Assembly (NCBI RefSeq): GCF_003946515.1
Contig: NZ_RHOM01000001.1
Location: 62,001 to 126,000, forward strand
Direction of reading: 5' to 3'
DNA length: 64,000 bases
Source of the DNA: Companilactobacillus zhongbaensis
GTDB taxonomy: Bacteria; Bacillota; Bacilli; Lactobacillales; Lactobacillaceae
Part shown: piece after piece, positions 33,989 through 44,577 of the stretch
Position numbering within the stretch: position 1 is the first letter of the stretch
How the letters are laid out: each line of letters begins with the position of its first letter
Position numbers and translations under genes: made by a program
The notes under the pieces: generated by a model
Database searches by the model: none
The model's input: the letters and a program-made list of their open reading frames with translations, nothing else
What the model was told of the DNA's origin: nothing

Positions 33989-34420
33989 ATGCTAGTACCA
34001 AAGCGTGTAAAACACCGTCGTGAATTCCGTGGTAAGATGCGCGGAGAAGCTAAAGGTGGTAAGAATGTCGATTTTGGTGAATATGGTTTGAAAGCACTTG
34101 ATTCAAGCTGGATCACAAATAGACAAATCGAAGCAGCTCGTGTTGCTATGACTCGTTACATGAAGCGTGGTGGTAAGGTTTGGATTAAAATCTTCCCTCA
34201 CAAATCATACACTGCTAAGGGTGTAGGTGTTCGTATGGGTTCTGGTAAAGGTGCTCCTGCTGGTTGGGTTGCCGTAGTAAAACGTGAAAAAGTCATGTTT
34301 GAAATCGGTGGCGTATCAGAAGAAGTAGCTCGTGAAGCCCTAAGACTTGCATCAAACAAACTTCCAGTTAGAACTAAGTTTGTTAAAGCGGAGAAAGTAG
34401 GTGGCGCTGATGAAGGCTAG
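33989..34420 (+). CDS. rplP: Ribosomal protein L16
   Basis: A 143-residue 50S protein next to the A-site. It opens [21 protein letters not shown] and contains [16 protein letters not shown]. Its last codons overlap the start of rpmC by 11 bases, implying coupled translation. Confidence 0.98.
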   Translation: MLVPKRVKHRREFRGKMRGEAKGGKNVDFGEYGLKALDSSWITNRQIEAARVAMTRYMKRGGKVWIKIFPHKSYTAKGVGVRMGSGKGAPAGWVAVVKREKVMFEIGGVSEEVAREALRLASNKLPVRTKFVKAEKVGGADEG

Positions 34421-34604
34421 TGAAATCAAAGAGCTAACTGCTACTGAGTTACAAGATAAAGTTAAGCAATACAAAGAAGAGTTATTCAACCTTCGTTTCC
34501 AACAAGCTACAGGCCAATTGGAAAACACAGCTCGCTTAAAGGCTGTTAGAAAGAATATCGCAAGATTAAGAACTGTTCAAAATCAAGCAAATAACGATAA
34601 ATAA
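34410..34604 (+). CDS. rpmC: Ribosomal protein L29
   Basis: A two-helix protein of about 64 residues at the tunnel exit: [20 protein letters not shown] and [16 protein letters not shown] choose ATG 34410 over GTG 34401 because AGGTGG lies 6 bases before it and orthologues begin MKxxEIxxLT. It overlaps rplP by 11 bases. Confidence 0.95.
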   Translation: MKASEIKELTATELQDKVKQYKEELFNLRFQQATGQLENTARLKAVRKNIARLRTVQNQANNDK

Positions 34605-34627
34605 TAAACAGGAAGGGAGATCTCACG

Positions 34628-34900
34628 TTGAGCGAAAAAGAAACTCGTAACAATCGTAAAGTATACCAAGGCCGCGTTACTTCAGATAAGATGGACAAGA
34701 CAATTACTGTTGAAGTTTCAACTTACAAGAAGCATCCAGTTTATGGCAAACGTGTTAAGTACTCAAAGAAGTTCTATGTTCAAGACGAAAAGAACGAAGC
34801 TAAAATTGGCGATGTTGTTCGTATTATGGAAACTCGACCTTTGTCAAAGACAAAGCGCTTCCGTTTATTAGAAATCGTCGAAAAAGCAGTTATTATCTAG
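34628..34900 (+). CDS. rpsQ: Ribosomal protein S17
   Basis: A 90-residue OB-fold protein that binds 16S rRNA helix 11. [20 protein letters not shown] and [15 protein letters not shown]-type sequence ([18 protein letters not shown]) identify it. The start is TTG 34628, preceded by GGAAGGGAGA. Confidence 0.97.
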   Translation: MSEKETRNNRKVYQGRVTSDKMDKTITVEVSTYKKHPVYGKRVKYSKKFYVQDEKNEAKIGDVVRIMETRPLSKTKRFRLLEIVEKAVII

Positions 34901-34931
34901 TATTAAATACTGATGAGAGGAGGACTAATAA

Positions 34932-35300
34932 GTGATTCAACAAGAAAGCCGTCTAAAAGTTGCAGATAATTCTGGAGCTCGTGAAATTTTAACTATTAAA
35001 GTTCTTGGTGGTTCAAACCGTAAAACAGCTAATATCGGAGATATTATTGTCGCTACTGTCAAACAAGCAACACCAGGTGGCGTTGTTAAAAAGGGTGACG
35101 TTGTCAAGGCAGTTATCGTAAGAACTGTATCAGGTGCACATCGTACAGATGGTTCTTACATCAGATTTGACGAAAATGCTGCAGTTATTATTAATGCTGA
35201 TAAAACACCTAGAGGAACTCGTATCTTCGGACCAGTTGCTCGTGAACTACGTGATAGCGATTTTATGAAGATCGTATCATTAGCACCAGAAGTGCTATAA
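34932..35300 (+). CDS. rplN: Ribosomal protein L14
   Basis: A 122-residue protein at the subunit interface, the binding site of the silencing factor RsfS in other bacteria. It opens [20 protein letters not shown] and contains [14 protein letters not shown]. Start GTG 34932 after GAGGAGGA. Confidence 0.98.
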   Translation: MIQQESRLKVADNSGAREILTIKVLGGSNRKTANIGDIIVATVKQATPGGVVKKGDVVKAVIVRTVSGAHRTDGSYIRFDENAAVIINADKTPRGTRIFGPVARELRDSDFMKIVSLAPEVL

Positions 35301-35332
35301 AGAGATCAATTTAATTCAGGAGGTGCTGAATA

Positions 35333-35617
35333 GTGTTTGTAAAAACTGGAGACAACGTTGAAATTATTTCTGGTGACGATAAAGGCAAGCAAGGTACAGT
35401 AATCAAAGCTTTGCCTAGCGAAAACAAAGTTGTTGTTAAAGGCGTACATGTTGTAAAGAAACATTCAAAGCCAACTAACACACAACCTCAAGGCGGAATC
35501 GTCGACGTTGAAAGACCTATCGATGCAACTAACGTAAAAGTTGTAAAAGGTTCAGCTAAGAAAACATCTACAGCCAAGAAATCAACAAAATCAACTGATA
35601 ATAAAGAAGAAAAGTAA
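35333..35617 (+). CDS. rplX: Ribosomal protein L24
   Basis: A 94-residue KOW-domain assembly initiator: GDNVEIISGDDKGKQGTVIK followed by NKVVVKGVHVVKKHSKP. It ends in a Lys/Thr/Ser-rich tail (KKTSTAKKSTKSTDNKEEK) instead of the usual C-terminal zinc or beta region, so the end looks diverged. Start GTG 35333 after AGGAGGT. Confidence 0.95.
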   Translation: MFVKTGDNVEIISGDDKGKQGTVIKALPSENKVVVKGVHVVKKHSKPTNTQPQGGIVDVERPIDATNVKVVKGSAKKTSTAKKSTKSTDNKEEK

Positions 35618-35633
35618 GAAAGGAGAAAACTAA

Positions 35634-36176
35634 ATGGTTAATGCATTAAAAGAAAGATATGTAAAAGAAATCACACCATCAATGATGGAAAAATTCAATT
35701 ACACATCAATCATGCAAACACCTAAGATCGAAAAGATCGTTCTTAACATGGGTGTTGGTGATGCTATTGCTAACTCAAAGAACCTTGATGAAGCTGTTGA
35801 AGAATTAGGCTTGATCTCAGGACAAAAACCTTTGATTACAAAAGCAAAGAAATCTATTGCCGGATTCAGACTTCGTGAAGGAATGTCAATCGGTGCCAAG
35901 GTAACACTTCGTGGCGACCGTATGTATGACTTCTTGGATAAGTTAATCAATGTCGCTTTACCTCGTGTTCGTGACTTCCGTGGTGTAAATACTCGTTCAT
36001 TCGATGGCCGTGGTAACTACACATTAGGTCTTAAGGAACAATTGGTTTTCCCAGAAATCGACTATGATAAGGTTAACAAGATTCGTGGATTGGACGTTGT
36101 TATCGTAACAACTGCTGAATCTGACGAAGAATCACGTGAACTTCTATCACAAATCGGAATGCCATTTACAAAATAA
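35634..36176 (+). CDS. rplE: Ribosomal protein L5
   Basis: A 180-residue protein of the central protuberance that binds 5S rRNA. Landmarks are [35 protein letters not shown] and the C-terminal [16 protein letters not shown] precedes the ATG. Confidence 0.98.
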   Translation: MVNALKERYVKEITPSMMEKFNYTSIMQTPKIEKIVLNMGVGDAIANSKNLDEAVEELGLISGQKPLITKAKKSIAGFRLREGMSIGAKVTLRGDRMYDFLDKLINVALPRVRDFRGVNTRSFDGRGNYTLGLKEQLVFPEIDYDKVNKIRGLDVVIVTTAESDEESRELLSQIGMPFTK

Positions 36177-36191
36177 AGGAGGGTCATTAAA

Positions 36192-36377
36192 TTGGCTAAG
36201 AAATCTCAAATCGTACGTAACCATAGACCAGCCAAGTTCTCATCACAAGAATATACTCGTTGCGAACGCTGTGGCCGTCCACATTCTGTATATCGTAAAT
36301 TTAAACTTTGCCGTATTTGCCTTCGTAATTTAGCTCATGAGGGTCAAATTCCTGGTATGAGAAAAGCTAGTTGGTAA
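36192..36377 (+). CDS. rpsN: Ribosomal protein S14, zinc-binding type (type Z)
   Basis: A 61-residue S14 with both CxxC pairs (CERCG and CRICL), so it is the zinc-containing form. Many Firmicutes also keep a zinc-free S14 elsewhere, used under zinc limitation. The start is TTG 36192 after GGAGGG. Confidence 0.97.
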   Translation: MAKKSQIVRNHRPAKFSSQEYTRCERCGRPHSVYRKFKLCRICLRNLAHEGQIPGMRKASW

Positions 36378-36406
36378 AATTAACTAATAACAAGGAGGTA
36401 AATTAA

Positions 36407-36805
36407 ATGGTCATGACAGATCCTATTGCAGATTACTTAACACGTATCCGCAATGCCAATATGGTAAAGCATGAATCTCTAGAAGTGCCTGCTTCAAACA
36501 TCAAGAAGAGCATGACAGAGATTTTAAAGAACGAAGGATTTATCAAGGATTACGAAGTCATTGAAGACAACAAACAAGGTGTTCTTCGTATTTTCCTTAA
36601 ATATGGACAAGATCAACAACGCGTAATTACAGGCTTGAAACGTATTTCAAGACCAGGTCTACGTAGCTATGTTGACGCTGATAATGTACCAAAGGTTCTT
36701 AATGGACTAGGTATTGCAATTATCTCAACTTCAAAAGGTGTAATTACTGATAAAGAAGCCCGTGCACAACACGTTGGTGGAGAAGTAATTGCTTACATTT
36801 GGTAA
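36407..36805 (+). CDS. rpsH: Ribosomal protein S8
   Basis: A 132-residue assembly protein of the 30S platform. It opens [18 protein letters not shown] and ends [26 protein letters not shown]. In E. coli S8 represses the spc operon; no equivalent target was examined here. Confidence 0.98.
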   Translation: MVMTDPIADYLTRIRNANMVKHESLEVPASNIKKSMTEILKNEGFIKDYEVIEDNKQGVLRIFLKYGQDQQRVITGLKRISRPGLRSYVDADNVPKVLNGLGIAIISTSKGVITDKEARAQHVGGEVIAYIW

Positions 36806-36835
36806 TAATTTTTAAGAACAAGGAGGTGCACAAAT

Positions 36836-37366
36836 TTGAGTCGTATCGGTTATAAAGTAATTGAAATTCCAGAAGGCGTTACAATTACACAAAAAGATGA
36901 AAACATTACTGTTAAAGGTCCAAAGGGCGAAATCACAAGAGAATTCGACACACGGATCAAGTTAACTATTGAAGGTAATGAAGCAAAATTTGATCGTGAA
37001 GATGACAACTTAAAAGCTCTTCATGGTACAATGCGTGCTAACCTTAACAACATGGTTCTTGGTGTAACAGAAGGTTTCGAAAAGAAACTTGAACTTAGAG
37101 GTGTTGGTTACCGTGCTGCTGTTAAAGGCACAACACTAACTCTTACAGTTGGTTACTCACATCCAGTTGATATGGAAGCACCTGAAGGTATTAAAATTGA
37201 ATCTCCTTCTAATACTGAAATCAACATTTCAGGTATTAGTAAGCAAAAAGTTGGCCAATTCGCCGCTGAGATCCGCGATGTACGTCCACCAGAACCTTAT
37301 AAGGGTAAAGGTATTCGTTATGTTGACGAATATGTACGTCGTAAAGAAGGTAAAACTGGTAAATAG
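36836..37366 (+). CDS. rplF: Ribosomal protein L6
   Basis: A 176-residue two-domain protein near the factor-binding site: [16 protein letters not shown] at the start and the C-terminal signature [20 protein letters not shown]. The start is TTG 36836 after AAGGAGG. Confidence 0.98.
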   Translation: MSRIGYKVIEIPEGVTITQKDENITVKGPKGEITREFDTRIKLTIEGNEAKFDREDDNLKALHGTMRANLNNMVLGVTEGFEKKLELRGVGYRAAVKGTTLTLTVGYSHPVDMEAPEGIKIESPSNTEINISGISKQKVGQFAAEIRDVRPPEPYKGKGIRYVDEYVRRKEGKTGK

Positions 37367-37391
37367 TAAATAAATCTATGAGGTGAAAATT

Positions 37392-37748
37392 GTGATTACA
37401 AAACCAGACAAAAACAAAGCACGCCAAAAGCGTCAAAAGCGCGTACGTGCTAAAATCTCTGGTACTGCTGAGTGCCCACGCTTAAATGTGTTCCGTTCGA
37501 ACAAAAACATTTACGCTCAAGTAATTGATGACGTAAAGGGTGTAACGCTAGCAAGTGCCTCAACTCTTGATAAAGAAGTTAAAGACGGTTCAAAAGTTGA
37601 ACAAGCTGAAGCTGTTGGTGCTTTGATCGCACAAAGAGCTAAAGAAGCTAAAATCAGCGATGTTGTCTTTGATCGTGCCGGATACTTGTATCATGGTCGT
37701 ATTCAAAGTCTTGCTGAAGCAGCTCGTGAAAATGGGCTAAAATTCTAG
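37392..37748 (+). CDS. rplR: Ribosomal protein L18
   Basis: A 118-residue 5S rRNA-binding protein: [20 protein letters not shown] and [21 protein letters not shown] choose GTG 37392, with GAGGTG at 37380-37385 as ribosome binding site, over the GTG at 37383 that lies inside that site. Confidence 0.96.
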   Translation: MITKPDKNKARQKRQKRVRAKISGTAECPRLNVFRSNKNIYAQVIDDVKGVTLASASTLDKEVKDGSKVEQAEAVGALIAQRAKEAKISDVVFDRAGYLYHGRIQSLAEAARENGLKF

Positions 37749-37766
37749 AAGGAGGAAACCAAACTT

Positions 37767-38267
37767 ATGACATATATCGATCCATCTCAATTAGAGTTAG
37801 AAGATCGCGTTGTTTCAATCAACCGTGTTACTAAAGTTGTTAAAGGTGGACGCCGTCTACGTTTTGCAGCCATCGTAATCGTTGGAGACAAGAATGGCCA
37901 CGTTGGTTTCGGAACTGGTAAAGCTCAAGAAGTTCCTGAAGCTATCCGTAAAGCTGTTGAAGATGCTAAGAAGAACTTGATCACTGTACCTATGGTCGGA
38001 TCAACAATTCCTCACGAAGTTATTGGTAGATTCGGTGCCGGTAATATCATGTTGAAACCTGCTGTTGAAGGTTCTGGTATCGCTGCTGGTGGTTCCGTTC
38101 GTGCCGTTATGGAATTAGCTGGTGTTGGTGATGTAACAAGTAAATCACTTGGAAGAAACACACCAATCAATGTTATCCGTGCAACAATCGAAGGACTTAA
38201 AGAACTTAAAACTGCTGAATCAGTATCAGAAATGCGTGGAATTTCAGCTCAAAACTTGCTTAACTAA
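37767..38267 (+). CDS. rpsE: Ribosomal protein S5
   Basis: A 166-residue protein involved in decoding fidelity and mRNA unwinding. [20 protein letters not shown] contains the loop where spectinomycin-resistance changes arise; [20 protein letters not shown] follows. AGGAGG precedes the ATG. Confidence 0.98.
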   Translation: MTYIDPSQLELEDRVVSINRVTKVVKGGRRLRFAAIVIVGDKNGHVGFGTGKAQEVPEAIRKAVEDAKKNLITVPMVGSTIPHEVIGRFGAGNIMLKPAVEGSGIAAGGSVRAVMELAGVGDVTSKSLGRNTPINVIRATIEGLKELKTAESVSEMRGISAQNLLN

Positions 38268-38284
38268 AAGAAAGGTGTGTAACT

Positions 38285-38470
38285 ATGGCTAAACTTAAGA
38301 TTACTCTTATTAGAAGTGCAGCTCACCGCCTTCCTGCTCAACGTAAAACTGTTAAAGAACTAGGACTTGGAAGAGTTAATAGTTCTGTTGTTAAGCCGGA
38401 TGATCCTGCTATTCGCGGTGCTGTATTAAAGATTGCTCATTTAGTTAGTGTTGAAGAAGTTAAAGATTAA
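38285..38470 (+). CDS. rpmD: Ribosomal protein L30
   Basis: A 61-residue 50S protein: [20 protein letters not shown] and [20 protein letters not shown]. It starts after AAAGGTGTG. Confidence 0.97.
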   Translation: MAKLKITLIRSAAHRLPAQRKTVKELGLGRVNSSVVKPDDPAIRGAVLKIAHLVSVEEVKD

Positions 38471-38500
38471 TAATTCATTCATAGATTAGGAGGTGCAAGA

Positions 38501-38941
38501 ATGGAACTACATGAACTTAAACCAAGTGCTGGTTCAAGACATTCAAGAAAACGTTTAGGTCGCGGTACTTCAAGTGGTACTGGTAAGACTGCTGGTCGTG
38601 GACAAAAAGGTCAATTAGCTAGATCTGGTGGTAAGACACGTATCGGTTTTGAAGGTGGACAAATGCCTTTATTCCGTCGTATGCCAAAACGTGGATTTAA
38701 GAATATCAACCGCAAAGAATATGCGATCGTAAATCTTAAAGACTTGAACAAGTTCAGTGATGGTGCTGAAGTAAATCTTCAAACATTGAAGGAAGCTGGA
38801 ATCGTTAAGAAAGAATTTAACGGTGTTAAGTTACTTGCCAATGGTGAAGTAAAAGCTAAGTTAACTGTTAAAGTTGCTAAAAGCTCTGACGCCGCTACCA
38901 AAGCTATCGAAGCTGCTGGTGGCTCAGTCGAGGTGATCTAA
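38501..38941 (+). CDS. rplO: Ribosomal protein L15
   Basis: A 146-residue late-assembly 50S protein with the Gly/Arg-rich N-terminus ([20 protein letters not shown]) and [17 protein letters not shown]. The stop overlaps the secY start (TAATG), coupling the two. Confidence 0.98.
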   Translation: MELHELKPSAGSRHSRKRLGRGTSSGTGKTAGRGQKGQLARSGGKTRIGFEGGQMPLFRRMPKRGFKNINRKEYAIVNLKDLNKFSDGAEVNLQTLKEAGIVKKEFNGVKLLANGEVKAKLTVKVAKSSDAATKAIEAAGGSVEVI

Positions 38942-40236
38942 TGTTTAGAACTATCAGAGATGCTCTAAAGGTTAAAGAAATTAGAAAGAAAATCTTCTTT
39001 ACCCTTATGTTACTTGTGATTTACCGATTGGGTTCACAAATAACTGTACCAGGTGTTAACGCCGCAGCAATGGACAAGGTCAGTTCAACTGGACTTGTCC
39101 CATTGCTAGATACAGTTACTGGTGGTGGTTTATCAAACTATTCCATCTTCTCAATGGGTGTATCACCATTCATCACTGCACAGATCGTTGTTCAATTGTT
39201 ACAAATGGACATCGTTCCTAAGTTTGTTGAATGGAGTAAACAAGGTGAAGTTGGACGTAGAAAACTGAACCAAGTAACGAGATACCTAACGATCGTGTTG
39301 GGCTTTGTACAATCAATCGGTATTACAGCCGGTTTTAATACATTAAGTAGTTTGAATTTGGTTAAAACACCAAATGCACAAGCTTATATTACAATCGGTA
39401 TTATTCTTACCGGTGGTACAATGTTGCTAACTTGGATCGGTGAGCAAATCACTGATAAAGGTTTAGGTAATGGTGTGTCAGTTATTATCTTCGCTGGTAT
39501 TGTTGCTAGATTCCCTTCAGGACTCCAACAAATTTACCGTGACTATATCCAAAATGCTGACTCAGCAAACCTTGCCAGAAACATTGGTTTCATTGTTGGA
39601 TTAGTAATTCTTGTTTTGATCGTTGTTCAGTTCGTTACATACGTACAACAAGCAACACGTAGAATTCCTATTCAATACACAAGACGTGCAGCTGGTAGTG
39701 GTAGCGAAAGTTTCCTACCATTACGAGTTAACGTTGCTGGTGTTATCCCAGTTATCTTCGCTAGTTCATTTATTGTTACGCCACAAACAATTTTGATGGC
39801 GTTCCAAGCAAATCACAGTGAAGATTCATGGTATCAAGTACTATCAGAAATATTCAGTATGCAAACAACTACTGGATCATTACTTTACACATTGTTGATC
39901 GTATTATTTACTTTCTTCTATGCATTCGTACAAGTAAATCCGGAAAAGTTGTCCGAAAACTTGCAAAAACAAGGTGCATATATTCCTGCCGTATGGCCTG
40001 GAAATGAAACTATTAAATTTATGAACGGTGTCCTACTTAGATTATCTACAGTAGGTTCGATCTTCTTAGGTTTAGTTTCATTGCTACCATTGCTTGCAGC
40101 TAACTTGTTCGACCTACCTCAATCAATTGGATTAGGTGGTACAAGTTTACTTATCATCGTTGGTGTTACAGTTGAGATGGACCGTCAACTTAGAGGTCTG
40201 TTGATGAAACGTGAATACGTTGGGTTTATCAGATAA
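38941..40236 (+). CDS. secY: Protein translocase channel SecY
   Basis: A 431-residue channel protein with ten membrane segments. Signatures include MGVSPFITAQIVVQLLQMDI, the cytoplasmic loop arginines (YTRRAAGSGSESFLPLRVN) and QGAYIPAVWPGNETIKF. It threads preproteins with SecA, SecE and SecG. It sits between rplO and adk in the standard spc operon order. Confidence 0.98.
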   Translation: MFRTIRDALKVKEIRKKIFFTLMLLVIYRLGSQITVPGVNAAAMDKVSSTGLVPLLDTVTGGGLSNYSIFSMGVSPFITAQIVVQLLQMDIVPKFVEWSKQGEVGRRKLNQVTRYLTIVLGFVQSIGITAGFNTLSSLNLVKTPNAQAYITIGIILTGGTMLLTWIGEQITDKGLGNGVSVIIFAGIVARFPSGLQQIYRDYIQNADSANLARNIGFIVGLVILVLIVVQFVTYVQQATRRIPIQYTRRAAGSGSESFLPLRVNVAGVIPVIFASSFIVTPQTILMAFQANHSEDSWYQVLSEIFSMQTTTGSLLYTLLIVLFTFFYAFVQVNPEKLSENLQKQGAYIPAVWPGNETIKFMNGVLLRLSTVGSIFLGLVSLLPLLAANLFDLPQSIGLGGTSLLIIVGVTVEMDRQLRGLLMKREYVGFIR

Positions 40237-40260
40237 GTAAATTGTTGGGAGATGTGAAGA

Positions 40261-40914
40261 ATGAACATTATATTGATGGGATTGCCTGGTGCTGGTAAGG
40301 GTACACAAGCAGAAAGAATTGTAGAAGATTTTGATATTGTCCATATTTCGACTGGTGATATGTTTAGACAAGCTATGGCTGACAAAACCAAAGTTGGTCT
40401 AGATGCTAAGTCTTATATCGACAAAGGGGAACTTGTTCCGGATGAAGTTACAGAATCTATTGTCGAAGAACGTTTAGGCAAAGACGATGTTCAAAAAAGC
40501 GGATATATGCTAGATGGTTTTCCTAGAACGATCGAACAGGCTAACGCTTTACAGACAATTGCAAAGAATGTAAACAAGCCTATCGATGGCGTAATCTACA
40601 TAGATGTTAAGCCAGAAGTTCTAGTTGAACGTTTATCTGGAAGATATATTTGCAGAAATTGCGGAGCAACATACCACAAAATCTACAATCCAACAAAGGT
40701 CGAAGGTACTTGTGATAATTGCGGCGGTCATGATTTTTACCAACGTGAAGATGACAAACCTGAGACAGTTAAGAACAGATTAAAAGTAAACATCGAAATG
40801 AATACTCCACTAATTGATTTTTACGACAAGTTAAACTTGTTGCACAAGATCAATGGTGAACAAGAAATCGATGATGTATATAAAGAAGTTAAAAACGTTT
40901 TACAAAGTTTGTAA
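40261..40914 (+). CDS. adk: Adenylate kinase
   Basis: This 217-residue enzyme catalyses ATP + AMP to 2 ADP. The P-loop [12 protein letters not shown] is at about 7-18, DGFPRT is the AMP-binding segment, and the LID contains a four-cysteine zinc site (CRNCG and CDNCG), as in the long Gram-positive form. Confidence 0.98.
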   Translation: MNIILMGLPGAGKGTQAERIVEDFDIVHISTGDMFRQAMADKTKVGLDAKSYIDKGELVPDEVTESIVEERLGKDDVQKSGYMLDGFPRTIEQANALQTIAKNVNKPIDGVIYIDVKPEVLVERLSGRYICRNCGATYHKIYNPTKVEGTCDNCGGHDFYQREDDKPETVKNRLKVNIEMNTPLIDFYDKLNLLHKINGEQEIDDVYKEVKNVLQSL

Positions 40915-40934
40915 AACTTTTTAACATTGGTTTA

Positions 40935-40963
40935 TTTACATATGCGTAAAATTGTTGTATAAT
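40935..40963 (+). promoter_or_regulatory. Internal promoter before infA
   Basis: TTTACA (40935-40940) and TATAAT (40958-40963) with a 17-base spacer. It would let infA-rpmJ-rpsM-rpsK-rpoA-rplQ be transcribed independently of the upstream ribosomal genes. Confidence 0.8.
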
Positions 40964-41015
40964 TTGGCGCTGTATGCAAATGAATTTATCCCGATGATCA
41001 TGGAGGTTAATATCT

Positions 41016-41234
41016 TTGGCAAAAGATGATGTCATTGAAGTAGAAGGTACAATTTCAGAAACATTGCCTAACGCAATGTTTAAGGTGAAACTTGAAAACG
41101 GAGCTACAGTATTAGCTCACGTTTCGGGTAAAATCCGTATGCACTATATTAGAATTTTGCCCGGCGATAAGGTCACTGTTGAATTGTCACCTTATGATTT
41201 AACCAAGGGAAGAATTACATATAGATATAGATAA
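41016..41234 (+). CDS. infA: Translation initiation factor IF-1
   Basis: A 72-residue OB-fold factor that blocks the 30S A-site during initiation. [20 protein letters not shown] and [20 protein letters not shown] are diagnostic. The start is TTG 41016 after GGAGGT. Confidence 0.97.
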   Translation: MAKDDVIEVEGTISETLPNAMFKVKLENGATVLAHVSGKIRMHYIRILPGDKVTVELSPYDLTKGRITYRYR

Positions 41235-41266
41235 CAATTATTTTAATGGAATGGAGGTTCCTTAAT

Positions 41267-41383
41267 ATGAAAGTAAGACCATCCGTTAAACCTATGTGTG
41301 AACACTGTAAAGTAATTAAGAGACGTGGACGCGTTATGATTATTTGCTCTGCAGATCCAAAGCACAAACAAAGACAAGGATAA
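41267..41383 (+). CDS. rpmJ: Ribosomal protein L36
   Basis: A 38-residue zinc-binding 50S protein: [38 protein letters not shown], with the C-C-C-H zinc ligands. ATG 41267 follows GGAGGT. This is one of the smallest genes in the window. Confidence 0.97.
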   Translation: MKVRPSVKPMCEHCKVIKRRGRVMIICSADPKHKQRQG

Positions 41384-41404
41384 TAAAATAGGAGGTGCAA
41401 CTTA

Positions 41405-41770
41405 ATGGCTCGTATAGCAGGTGTAGATTTACCTCGTGATAAGAGAATCGTTATTGCCCTAACATACATTTATGGTATCGGTAATACTACTGCTCAACAC
41501 GTACTTAAAAATGCTGATGTTTCAGAAGATGTCCGTACAAGAGACTTAACTCCTGATCAAGAAGATAAGATCCGTGCAGAAATCGACAAGATCCCTGTTG
41601 AAGGTGACTTGCGTCGTGAAACAAGCATGAACATCAAGAGACTTCAAGAAATTGGTTCATACCGTGGAATGAGACATCGTCGTGGTTTACCAGTTAGAGG
41701 TCAAAACACAAAGAACAACGCTAGAACTCGTAAAGGCAAGAAAGTTTCTATTGCCGGTAAGAAAAAGTAG
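41405..41770 (+). CDS. rpsM: Ribosomal protein S13
   Basis: A 121-residue 30S head protein at the inter-subunit bridge: [20 protein letters not shown] and [19 protein letters not shown], with a basic tail reaching the P-site. GGAGGT site before the ATG. Confidence 0.98.
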   Translation: MARIAGVDLPRDKRIVIALTYIYGIGNTTAQHVLKNADVSEDVRTRDLTPDQEDKIRAEIDKIPVEGDLRRETSMNIKRLQEIGSYRGMRHRRGLPVRGQNTKNNARTRKGKKVSIAGKKK

Positions 41771-41786
41771 GATAGGAGGTTAATTC

Positions 41787-42173
41787 ATGGCTCAAAACAA
41801 AGGTCGCAAACGTCGTACAAAGAAGCATATTGAAGCTGGAGTTGCACACATTCACTCAACTTTCAATAACACACTAGTAATGATCACTGATGTTAACGGT
41901 AATGCCGTTTCATGGTCATCAGCTGGTGCACTTGGATTCAAGGGAAGCCGTAAGTCAACACCATTTGCTGCACAAATGGCTGGAGAAGCAGCTGCTAAAG
42001 AATCAATGGAACATGGTATGAAAACTGTCGAAGTAGCTGTCAAAGGACCTGGTTCTGGTCGTGAAGCCGCAATTCGTTCACTACAAGCCACAGGTTTGGA
42101 GATTACTGCAATTCGCGACGTCACACCAGTTCCACATAATGGCTCACGTCCTCCAAAGCGTCGTCGTGTATAG
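41787..42173 (+). CDS. rpsK: Ribosomal protein S11
   Basis: A 128-residue platform protein: [36 protein letters not shown] and [17 protein letters not shown]. Confidence 0.98.
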   Translation: MAQNKGRKRRTKKHIEAGVAHIHSTFNNTLVMITDVNGNAVSWSSAGALGFKGSRKSTPFAAQMAGEAAAKESMEHGMKTVEVAVKGPGSGREAAIRSLQATGLEITAIRDVTPVPHNGSRPPKRRRV

Positions 42174-42236
42174 TATGGTCTTATACCCATATGTTTTTAG
42201 CTACACACATTTCGTTTTGAAAGGGGAACTAACCGA

Positions 42237-43178
42237 ATGATCGAATTTGAAAAGCCAACCATTACACCTGTTGAAGAAAGTAATGATCATGGTAAATATA
42301 TTGTCGAACCGTTGGAAAGAGGATACGGTACTACATTAGGTAACTCGTTACGTCGTGTATTACTTGCATCATTACCTGGTACAGCGGTTTCTGATATTCA
42401 AATAGATGGTGTCTTGCATGAATTCTCTGCAGTTGATGGAGTCATCGAAGACGTTACACAAATCGTGCTTAACGTTAAGAGTCTTTCATTAAAGTCTTAT
42501 GCTGAAGAAGGTGGCTTAAAGGCCGAAGTAGATATTACTGGTCCTGCTACAGTTACAGCTAAAGACATTAAAGCAGACGATGACTTGGAAATCCTTGACC
42601 CTGAACAATACATTTGTACTGTTGCAGAAGGTGGACATTTCCACATGCAAATGACAATTAAAAATGGTCGTGGATATACTCCTGCAGAACAAAATAAAAC
42701 AGATGAAACACCCATCGGTGTTTTACCAGTTGACTCGATTTTCACACCAGTAGAAAAAGTCAACTATCAAGTTGAAAATACTCGTGTGGGTAAAAGAAAC
42801 GACTTCGATAAATTGACAATCGATATCTGGACTAATGGATCAATTGGTCCTAGAGAAGCTATTAGTTTGTCTGCTAAGATCCTAACAGAACACTTAACTA
42901 GTTTTGTAAATCTTACTGAAGAAGCTAAGAGTGCCGACATGATGATCGAAAAAGAAGAAACACAAAAAGAGAAGAAGCTCGAAATGACAATCGAAGAACT
43001 CGACTTATCAGTCCGTTCATACAATTGTTTGAAGCGTGCCGGTATCAATACTGTGCAAGAGCTAACTGAAAAGACTGAAGCAGACATGATGCGCGTTCGT
43101 AACCTTGGTCGCAAGTCACTTGTTGAAGTTAAAGAGAAGCTCTCTGATCTTGGATTATCATTAAAGCAAGAAGATTAA
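42237..43178 (+). CDS. rpoA: DNA-directed RNA polymerase subunit alpha
   Basis: A 313-residue assembly and regulator-contact subunit. The N-terminal dimerisation domain has [20 protein letters not shown], and the C-terminal domain [16 protein letters not shown] with [15 protein letters not shown] binds UP elements and activators. AAAGGGG precedes the ATG. Confidence 0.98.
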   Translation: MIEFEKPTITPVEESNDHGKYIVEPLERGYGTTLGNSLRRVLLASLPGTAVSDIQIDGVLHEFSAVDGVIEDVTQIVLNVKSLSLKSYAEEGGLKAEVDITGPATVTAKDIKADDDLEILDPEQYICTVAEGGHFHMQMTIKNGRGYTPAEQNKTDETPIGVLPVDSIFTPVEKVNYQVENTRVGKRNDFDKLTIDIWTNGSIGPREAISLSAKILTEHLTSFVNLTEEAKSADMMIEKEETQKEKKLEMTIEELDLSVRSYNCLKRAGINTVQELTEKTEADMMRVRNLGRKSLVEVKEKLSDLGLSLKQED

Positions 43179-43208
43179 TTATATCAAATTCAAACAGGAG
43201 GTAAACAC

Positions 43209-43589
43209 ATGGGCTACCGTAAGTTAGGACGTACAAGTTCTCAAAGAAAAGCAATGCTACGCGATTTAACTACTGATTTAATCATTAATGAACGTATTGT
43301 TACTACTCAAACTCGTGCTAAAGAAATCAGCCGTACAACTGAAAAGATGATCACTTTAGGTAAGCGCGGAGATTTGCATGCTCGTCGTTTAGCTGCAGCA
43401 TTTGTTAGAGATGAAGTTGCTAACATTACTGAAGATGATGACGCAGTAGTAGTACAATCTGCACTTCAAAAGTTATTCAGTGATATCGCACCTCGTTACA
43501 AAGAACGTAACGGTGGATACACACGTATCTTGAAGACTGCACCTCGTCGTGGTGATGCAGCACCTATGGTTATTATTGAATTAGTTTAA
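43209..43589 (+). CDS. rplQ: Ribosomal protein L17
   Basis: A 126-residue 50S protein: [20 protein letters not shown] and [20 protein letters not shown]. It ends the ribosomal superoperon and is followed by a structured non-coding region. Confidence 0.98.
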   Translation: MGYRKLGRTSSQRKAMLRDLTTDLIINERIVTTQTRAKEISRTTEKMITLGKRGDLHARRLAAAFVRDEVANITEDDDAVVVQSALQKLFSDIAPRYKERNGGYTRILKTAPRRGDAAPMVIIELV

Positions 43590-43616
43590 TAATAATATAA
43601 AGTTTCATTAATAAAA

Positions 43617-43730
43617 AATCAGTCATTCTGATGAATTAGTGAGTGTTAAGATGATGGTTACAAGTTTAACTAAGTCTATCTCTGAGATCTCTGGAAACAG
43701 GGACACTAATTTGTCGAATGATTTTTTTTT
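43617..43730 (+). ncRNA. Structured RNA downstream of rplQ (L17DE-like), ending in a T-run
   Basis: Between rplQ and ecfA1, AAATCA (43617-43622) and AATTAGTG (43634-43641) pair with CACTAATT (43704-43711) and TGATTT (43719-43724), enclosing internal hairpins and ending in about nine T. A conserved Lactobacillales RNA, the L17 downstream element, is known at exactly this location. Assignment is by position and pairing, not model search. The final helix plus T-run may terminate the ribosomal transcript. Confidence 0.5.
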
Positions 43731-43746
43731 ACCCAAAGGTGAGCAA

Positions 43747-44577
43747 ATGGAAAATATTATTTCAATCAAAGATGTTTTTTACAAATATCCCGGTTCTGAT
43801 AATTATGCAGTCAACGGGATCAGTCTCGATATCAAGGCCAATGAGTGGATCTCGATTGTTGGTAAAAATGGTAGTGGGAAGACTACTTTGACTCGTTTGA
43901 TCGATGGGCTAGAAGAATGTGAATCTGGTTCGATCGAGATCGATGGCGTCGTTACTGACGAAGACACTATTTGGGACGCCCGTAAGAAGATCGGAATTGT
44001 CTTTCAAAATCCCGATCATCAATTCGTTGGGGCAACTGTCGAAGATGATGTGGCCTTTGGGTTAGAAAACCAAGGTATGCCTCGCGATGAAATGATCACA
44101 GCAGTTGATCGTGCTTTAAAAATGGTCGACATGCAAGATTTCAAGAAACGTGACCCTCAGTCACTATCTGGTGGTCAAAAGCAGCGTGTGGCGATCGCAG
44201 GTGTCTTAGCAATCAAGCCGCAGATCATTATCATGGATGAGTCGACTAGTATGCTTGATCCCGAAGGTCGAAAAACGGTCATCAATTTGATCAAGCAATT
44301 GCGGACTGAGCAAAATTTGACAGTAATTTCTATTACGCATGACATTGAAGAGACACAACTTTCTGATAGAATTATAGTATTGAACTCCGGAAAGATCGTG
44401 AAGGATACCGTTCCTGCAGATTTGTACAATTTAGGACCGCAACTAATTGAGTATGGGCTTGAAGAACCTTTTACCAACTTAGTTGCTGCCGGATTGCAGG
44501 ATGTGATTGATTTTGACGGATATATTACTGAGAAGGGACTCATTGCTAAACTATGCGAATTGAATTCGAAAAAGTAA
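43747..44577 (+). CDS. ecfA1: Energy-coupling factor transporter ATPase EcfA1
   Basis: A 276-residue ABC ATPase of the group II ECF module that powers uptake of vitamins and cofactors through interchangeable S proteins. Walker A is GKNGSGKT (39-46), the signature LSGGQKQRVAI, and Walker B IIIMDESTSMLD with the Ser/Met variation usual in EcfA1. I choose ATG 43747 with AAAGGTGAG upstream; the longer frame from 43639 runs through the RNA structure. It overlaps ecfA2 by 25 bases. Confidence 0.94.
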   Translation: MENIISIKDVFYKYPGSDNYAVNGISLDIKANEWISIVGKNGSGKTTLTRLIDGLEECESGSIEIDGVVTDEDTIWDARKKIGIVFQNPDHQFVGATVEDDVAFGLENQGMPRDEMITAVDRALKMVDMQDFKKRDPQSLSGGQKQRVAIAGVLAIKPQIIIMDESTSMLDPEGRKTVINLIKQLRTEQNLTVISITHDIEETQLSDRIIVLNSGKIVKDTVPADLYNLGPQLIEYGLEEPFTNLVAAGLQDVIDFDGYITEKGLIAKLCELNSKK

